A DNA stretch of 42,757 nt. Origin: Prevotella sp. (GTDB taxonomy: Bacteria > Bacteroidota > Bacteroidia > Bacteroidales > Bacteroidaceae). Positions 39,837 to 42,757 of the stretch are shown here, piece after piece. A program made the position numbers and the translations under genes. Location: positions 1 to 42,757 of the forward strand of contig JAFPWS010000007.1 in NCBI GenBank assembly GCA_017412705.1. Direction: 5' to 3'. The notes beneath the pieces are model-generated. The model was not told the DNA's origin. It worked only from the letters and a program-made list of their open reading frames with translations, and did no database searches. The stretch's first letter is position 1. Each line of letters starts with the position of its first letter.

Positions 39837-40763
39837 ATGCGAGACCGAAAAAGCATAATAAGGGCAATTGTGAGACGGACACGTCATTGGTGGCACTGTT
39901 TGGCTAATACAATTTATTCGCTGAGATTTGCAAGGAAAGATGTTTTGCTTGTAAATGCTTCGATGGACTGGCATAAAGACAGAGTGGTTCATCGAAATTT
40001 CGGGGATGATCTCAACTATTACATGTTAAAGAAACTCACTGGTAAGCAAATCTTCAATTATCCTCAATTATGGAATGTCAGAAGATTCCCAATATATATG
40101 TGTATCGGGTCTATTTTGAATTTGTACTTTATGAGTCAGAAAAATAGTATAGTTTGGGGAAGCGGAGCCAGAGATGCTGGTTTACCGATGAATGGTTTTC
40201 CGAAGAAAATTTGTGCTGTACGAGGGAAATTGACGAGAGCGTATTTACAAAAACAAGGAATAGATTGTCCTGAAGTATATGGCGACCCAGCATTATTACT
40301 TCCTTTTTTGTATCGGCCCGTCAGAAAGAAGAAGCACAGACTTGGAATCATACTTCATTTTAGAGATAAGGGGAATAAGCTGATTTGTCGAATGGTTGAG
40401 AAGGCTGGGGTGAAAGCAGAAGTCATTGATATAGTAAATTATGACCGATGGGAGGGTGTCATTGATAGAATAATCGAATGTGAATGTATTGCATCAAGTT
40501 CCTTGCATGGATTGATAGTTGCAGATGCCTATAAAATACCCAATGTCTGGATTCGGTTTGGAGACGATACATTTGAGGGGGAATTTAAGTATTTAGACTA
40601 TTTCTCTGGTGTTGGACGTACGACAAAAGAACCCCTAAGGATTACAAATTCAACTACTATAGGGAAAGTGCTTGAACAGTGCGCTCATTATGCTCCCATA
40701 GATTATGATGCAACACTTCTTATCCGATCCTGTCCTTTCGAAATCACCGATTCTTTTTCGTGA
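39837..40763 (+). CDS. Polysaccharide pyruvyl transferase family protein 3
   Basis: A 308-aa protein. Start set at ATG 39837 (MRDRKSIIRAIVRRTRHW), preceded by AGAAGGA at a good distance. The in-frame TTG upstream is less likely. 'RNFGDDLNYYMLKKLTG', 'YMCIGSILN', 'IVWGSGARDAG', 'CAVRGKLTRAYLQKQGID', 'VYGDPALLLPFLY' and 'CIASSSLHGLIVADAYKIPNVWIRF' match the pyruvyl transferase family, with the SSLHG element of the active site. It is the third such enzyme in the window and clearly diverged from the other two. It probably adds a pyruvate ketal to a hexose of the glycan. Confidence 0.85.
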   Translation: MRDRKSIIRAIVRRTRHWWHCLANTIYSLRFARKDVLLVNASMDWHKDRVVHRNFGDDLNYYMLKKLTGKQIFNYPQLWNVRRFPIYMCIGSILNLYFMSQKNSIVWGSGARDAGLPMNGFPKKICAVRGKLTRAYLQKQGIDCPEVYGDPALLLPFLYRPVRKKKHRLGIILHFRDKGNKLICRMVEKAGVKAEVIDIVNYDRWEGVIDRIIECECIASSSLHGLIVADAYKIPNVWIRFGDDTFEGEFKYLDYFSGVGRTTKEPLRITNSTTIGKVLEQCAHYAPIDYDATLLIRSCPFEITDSFS

Positions 40764-40791
40764 AGTTTTAAATCCTATACAAAAACAAGCT

Positions 40792-41937
40792 ATGGACATC
40801 GATAAAAAACATCATCTGTTGTTAGACTGTTCCTACATTAGGGATATTCCATCAAATACAGAGAGCTTGCATATTTATGCAGGACGATTGTTACAAGGGT
40901 TGCGCTTAAGTACGATCTTTGATGTAACAGCTCTTGTCTGCAAAGGGATGGAAAACTACATTGACAGTCTTGCTGGCTATTGCGTTGATAAAATAGTTGT
41001 TGACATACAAGATACGGTGACGCACAGTATTGCCTTAGACCGACTTTTAGCTCTTATACCATTTGAGCAAGAGCTACGGGCAAGGAGCATCGACGTGGTC
41101 GTCACACCATGTCACGTACTAGGCCGCTATTTCTTTCCGAAACGGTATCGTCATTATTCTGTCGTACATGATCTGATTTACCTTCAGAGAAGAAAAGAGA
41201 ATACATCAAAGTGGAGATATGCCTGTGTCAGTTTGTGGAGAAAGATACTTTTCAGGAGGGTGCGTTTTATTTCTATTTCAGAAGAAACGCGTAGAGCACT
41301 GCTAAAGTGTACGAAAAGGGATTCGGCTGTATTATATAACAGTATTCCGTTTGACTTTCAACAACAAGAAAAGCCAGTCGAATCAGTTTGTGGACGAAAG
41401 TACATTCTCGATGTGAACAGGTTCGAACTGTATAAGAATGCGGAAACACTCATCAGAGCGTTGTACGAATTAAAGGACCAGATTCCTCATATATTGTATT
41501 TGAAAGGATATGACTCTCGTTATTCAGATATTGAATATCTTCAACGTGTTGTGTCCAAACTGAAAATGGACCATCGTGTGGTCTTTGACTCATCAAACCG
41601 ATCTGAGGGAGAGATGCGTTGGCTGTACACCCATGCTGATTTGTTTGTCACTCCCTCTCTTAAGGAAGGATTCGGCTGGACACCTATAGAAGCGGCTGTA
41701 CTGAAGACACCGGTCTTGATTTCCAATATTGATGTGTTGAAGGAGGTGACTTGTGGGAAGATACCCACATTTGACCCGTATTCCGTGGAAGATCTGGCCA
41801 AGAAGATGCTTTCCACCCTGGAAACTCCACCTTCTATGGAGGAGCGAGTAGCCTTGTCGGCCTTTTATCAGGAGAAATACTCACTGAAGAAGCAAATTGA
41901 CGGTCTGACCGAAATCGTATTGAGTCACATCATGTGA
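40792..41937 (+). CDS. Glycosyltransferase family 4
   Basis: A 381-aa GT-B enzyme, start set at ATG 40792 (MDIDKKHHLLLDCSYIRDIP). A longer frame from 40705 overlaps the upstream gene. Motifs: 'HLLLDCSYIRDIPSNTESLHIYAGRLLQGL', 'YSVVHDLIYLQRRKENTS', 'FISISEETRRALLK', 'YILDVNRFELYKNAETLIRALYEL', 'HADLFVTPSLKEGFGWTPIEAAVLKTPVLISN' with the donor-binding E..G..E. Its 3' end exists as a second, broken copy at 37546-37701. It adds a sugar on the cytoplasmic side. Confidence 0.88.
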   Translation: MDIDKKHHLLLDCSYIRDIPSNTESLHIYAGRLLQGLRLSTIFDVTALVCKGMENYIDSLAGYCVDKIVVDIQDTVTHSIALDRLLALIPFEQELRARSIDVVVTPCHVLGRYFFPKRYRHYSVVHDLIYLQRRKENTSKWRYACVSLWRKILFRRVRFISISEETRRALLKCTKRDSAVLYNSIPFDFQQQEKPVESVCGRKYILDVNRFELYKNAETLIRALYELKDQIPHILYLKGYDSRYSDIEYLQRVVSKLKMDHRVVFDSSNRSEGEMRWLYTHADLFVTPSLKEGFGWTPIEAAVLKTPVLISNIDVLKEVTCGKIPTFDPYSVEDLAKKMLSTLETPPSMEERVALSAFYQEKYSLKKQIDGLTEIVLSHIM

Positions 41938-41949
41938 CAATGACTCAAA

Positions 41950-41978
41950 TGGTTTTATCCTATGAATAAGATGGATAT
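41950..41978 (+). pseudogene. 5' remnant of a GT8 gene
   Basis: 29 bases match 38826-38854 (just before and at the start of the GT8 gene) with one mismatch, including TGGTTTTATCCTATGAATAA. The short frame then gives only 'MNKMDMFSQIR' before a TAG. It shows that a GT8 gene once followed the GT4 gene here and was lost before the GT2 at 42003. Confidence 0.8.
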
Positions 41979-42002
41979 GTTTTCACAGATTAGATAGAAG
42001 AC

Positions 42003-42757
42003 ATGAATAGACCTGTCATTAGTGTAATTATTCCTGTATATAATCAGGAGAAGTATGTTGGGAAGTGTATCCGTTCGGTACTCGGACAATCTTTTCAGGA
42101 CTTTGAGGTCATCATTGTCAATGATGGCTCTACGGACAAGAGTCTGAAGATATGTCAGAAATATGCAAAGAATGACCATCGTATTACTGTCATAGACAAG
42201 CAGAATGAAGGACTTGCATTTGCCCGTAGAGATGGCTTTTTGAAGGCTAGTGGTGAATATGTATGTTTTTTGGATAGTGATGATTATCTTGCGACGGATG
42301 CTCTTGAGGAACTGTATAACTTGGCGCAGGAGAAGGGTGTTGACATGGTCGTAGGCAGCTATGATATTGTCTACGATAGTTTTGGGCTCATAAAAAGGAA
42401 GAGCCATCCTTATAGCGTATGTGACGAGGAGATTCCAAACGAAGCTGTCTTGCGATGCTTGGTAGGTTATGATGGAAATATGTGTAATTGGTGGAAAACC
42501 GTCGTATGGGGGCGACTGATAAAGTACTCTTGTCTTTATAAGGCATATTGTGAATCCAGTTATTCATTATTTCCAAACAATACCGCCATAGAAGATAATG
42601 CCTTCAATTTGGCTTTGGCACCATACGTTGAGTCAATGTGGGTATCAGGTAAACTGGTCTGTCATTATCGCTATGGAGGGGTTACAAGTAAAGCTTTTCC
42701 TGTTGTAAGAAGGGGTGCGACCATCTTTGATGATAGATATGATGGTTGTATAAGGTA
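42003..42757 (+). CDS. Glycosyltransferase family 2 (runs off window)
   Basis: ATG at 42003 opens a frame still running at base 42757 (251 codons). GT2 motifs: 'PVISVIIPVYNQEKYVGKCIRSVLGQSFQDFEVIIVNDGSTDKS' in the first 50 residues and 'NEGLAFARRDGFLKASGEYVCFLDSDDYL' with the DSD metal site (near 92-94). 'FPNNTAIEDNAFNLALAPYVES' holds the ED pair of the catalytic base. The C-terminus lies outside the window. It is a classic capsule or O-antigen glycosyltransferase. Confidence 0.9.
   Translation, partial: MNRPVISVIIPVYNQEKYVGKCIRSVLGQSFQDFEVIIVNDGSTDKSLKICQKYAKNDHRITVIDKQNEGLAFARRDGFLKASGEYVCFLDSDDYLATDALEELYNLAQEKGVDMVVGSYDIVYDSFGLIKRKSHPYSVCDEEIPNEAVLRCLVGYDGNMCNWWKTVVWGRLIKYSCLYKAYCESSYSLFPNNTAIEDNAFNLALAPYVESMWVSGKLVCHYRYGGVTSKAFPVVRRGATIFDDRYDGCIR

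Overview
The window reads as a chromosomal piece of a Bacteroidales bacterium, most likely a Prevotella/Segatella-type organism of the gut or rumen. The evidence is consistent. Promoters follow the Bacteroidetes pattern (TTTG, 19-20 nt, TAnnTTTG). Surface lipoproteins carry acidic residues after the lipobox cysteine. One secreted protein ends in a Prevotella-style 'YDLQGRR...GIYIVDGKKVV' tail. There is an UpxY-type (NusG-like) capsule antiterminator, a 'smalltalk' micro-protein next to an HU-like protein, and a DUF4248 protein. No rRNA, tRNA or CRISPR array was seen.

Region 1 (1-7317, all minus strand) looks like one surface-protein operon. Its promoter lies at 7286-7317. A 45-aa small protein comes first, then a 1288-aa fimbrillin-like/GLUG-repeat lipoprotein, a 295-aa fimbrillin-like lipoprotein, a 431-aa secreted protein, and a secreted Ig-like-repeat protein that leaves the window at base 1. 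Region 2 (7514-12183) is housekeeping and catabolic: class II fructose-bisphosphate aldolase, aquaporin Z, a secreted GH43 xylosidase/arabinofuranosidase, and a divergent two-domain esterase/HAD-like protein carrying two in-frame REP-like palindromes.

Region 3 (12221-28602) is an exopolysaccharide/capsule locus. An UpxY-like antiterminator is followed by a strong promoter with a hairpin at the predicted RNA 5' end. Then come Wzc (tyrosine autokinase/chain length), Wza (export lipoprotein), Wzx (flippase), an F420-hydrogenase-beta-like Fe-S protein, two polysaccharide pyruvyl transferases, Wzy (polymerase), GT2 and GT4 glycosyltransferases, a nucleotide-sugar dehydrogenase and a MurB paralogue.

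Region 4 (28573-32479) is an opposing-strand module inside the capsule locus: smalltalk, HU-like protein, DUF4248, DUF6371/Toprim-like protein and a RecA-like AAA ATPase. It carries four 22-bp direct repeats at exact spacing, a perfect 18-bp palindrome, and a divergent HTH-like gene broken by one TGA. Region 5 (32476-34305) is a small cargo block. It holds a 155-aa protein and three overlapping or closely spaced small genes, and lies between 30-bp direct repeats exactly 1,800 bp apart.

Region 6 (34367-42757) resumes polysaccharide synthesis. It has the initiating phosphoglycosyl transferase with an inserted REP-like element, a PIG-L deacetylase fused in frame to a truncated IS66 transposase, an Rpn/PD-(D/E)XK nuclease-transposase with heptad repeats, and a shuffled set of GT2, GT8, GT4 and pyruvyl-transferase genes. 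Gene-end remnants there record past recombination. Together regions 3 and 6 would build, modify (pyruvylation, uronic acid formation, possibly a lactyl ether), flip, polymerise and export a surface glycan. The module in region 4 and the mobile scars suggest the locus is a recombination hotspot.
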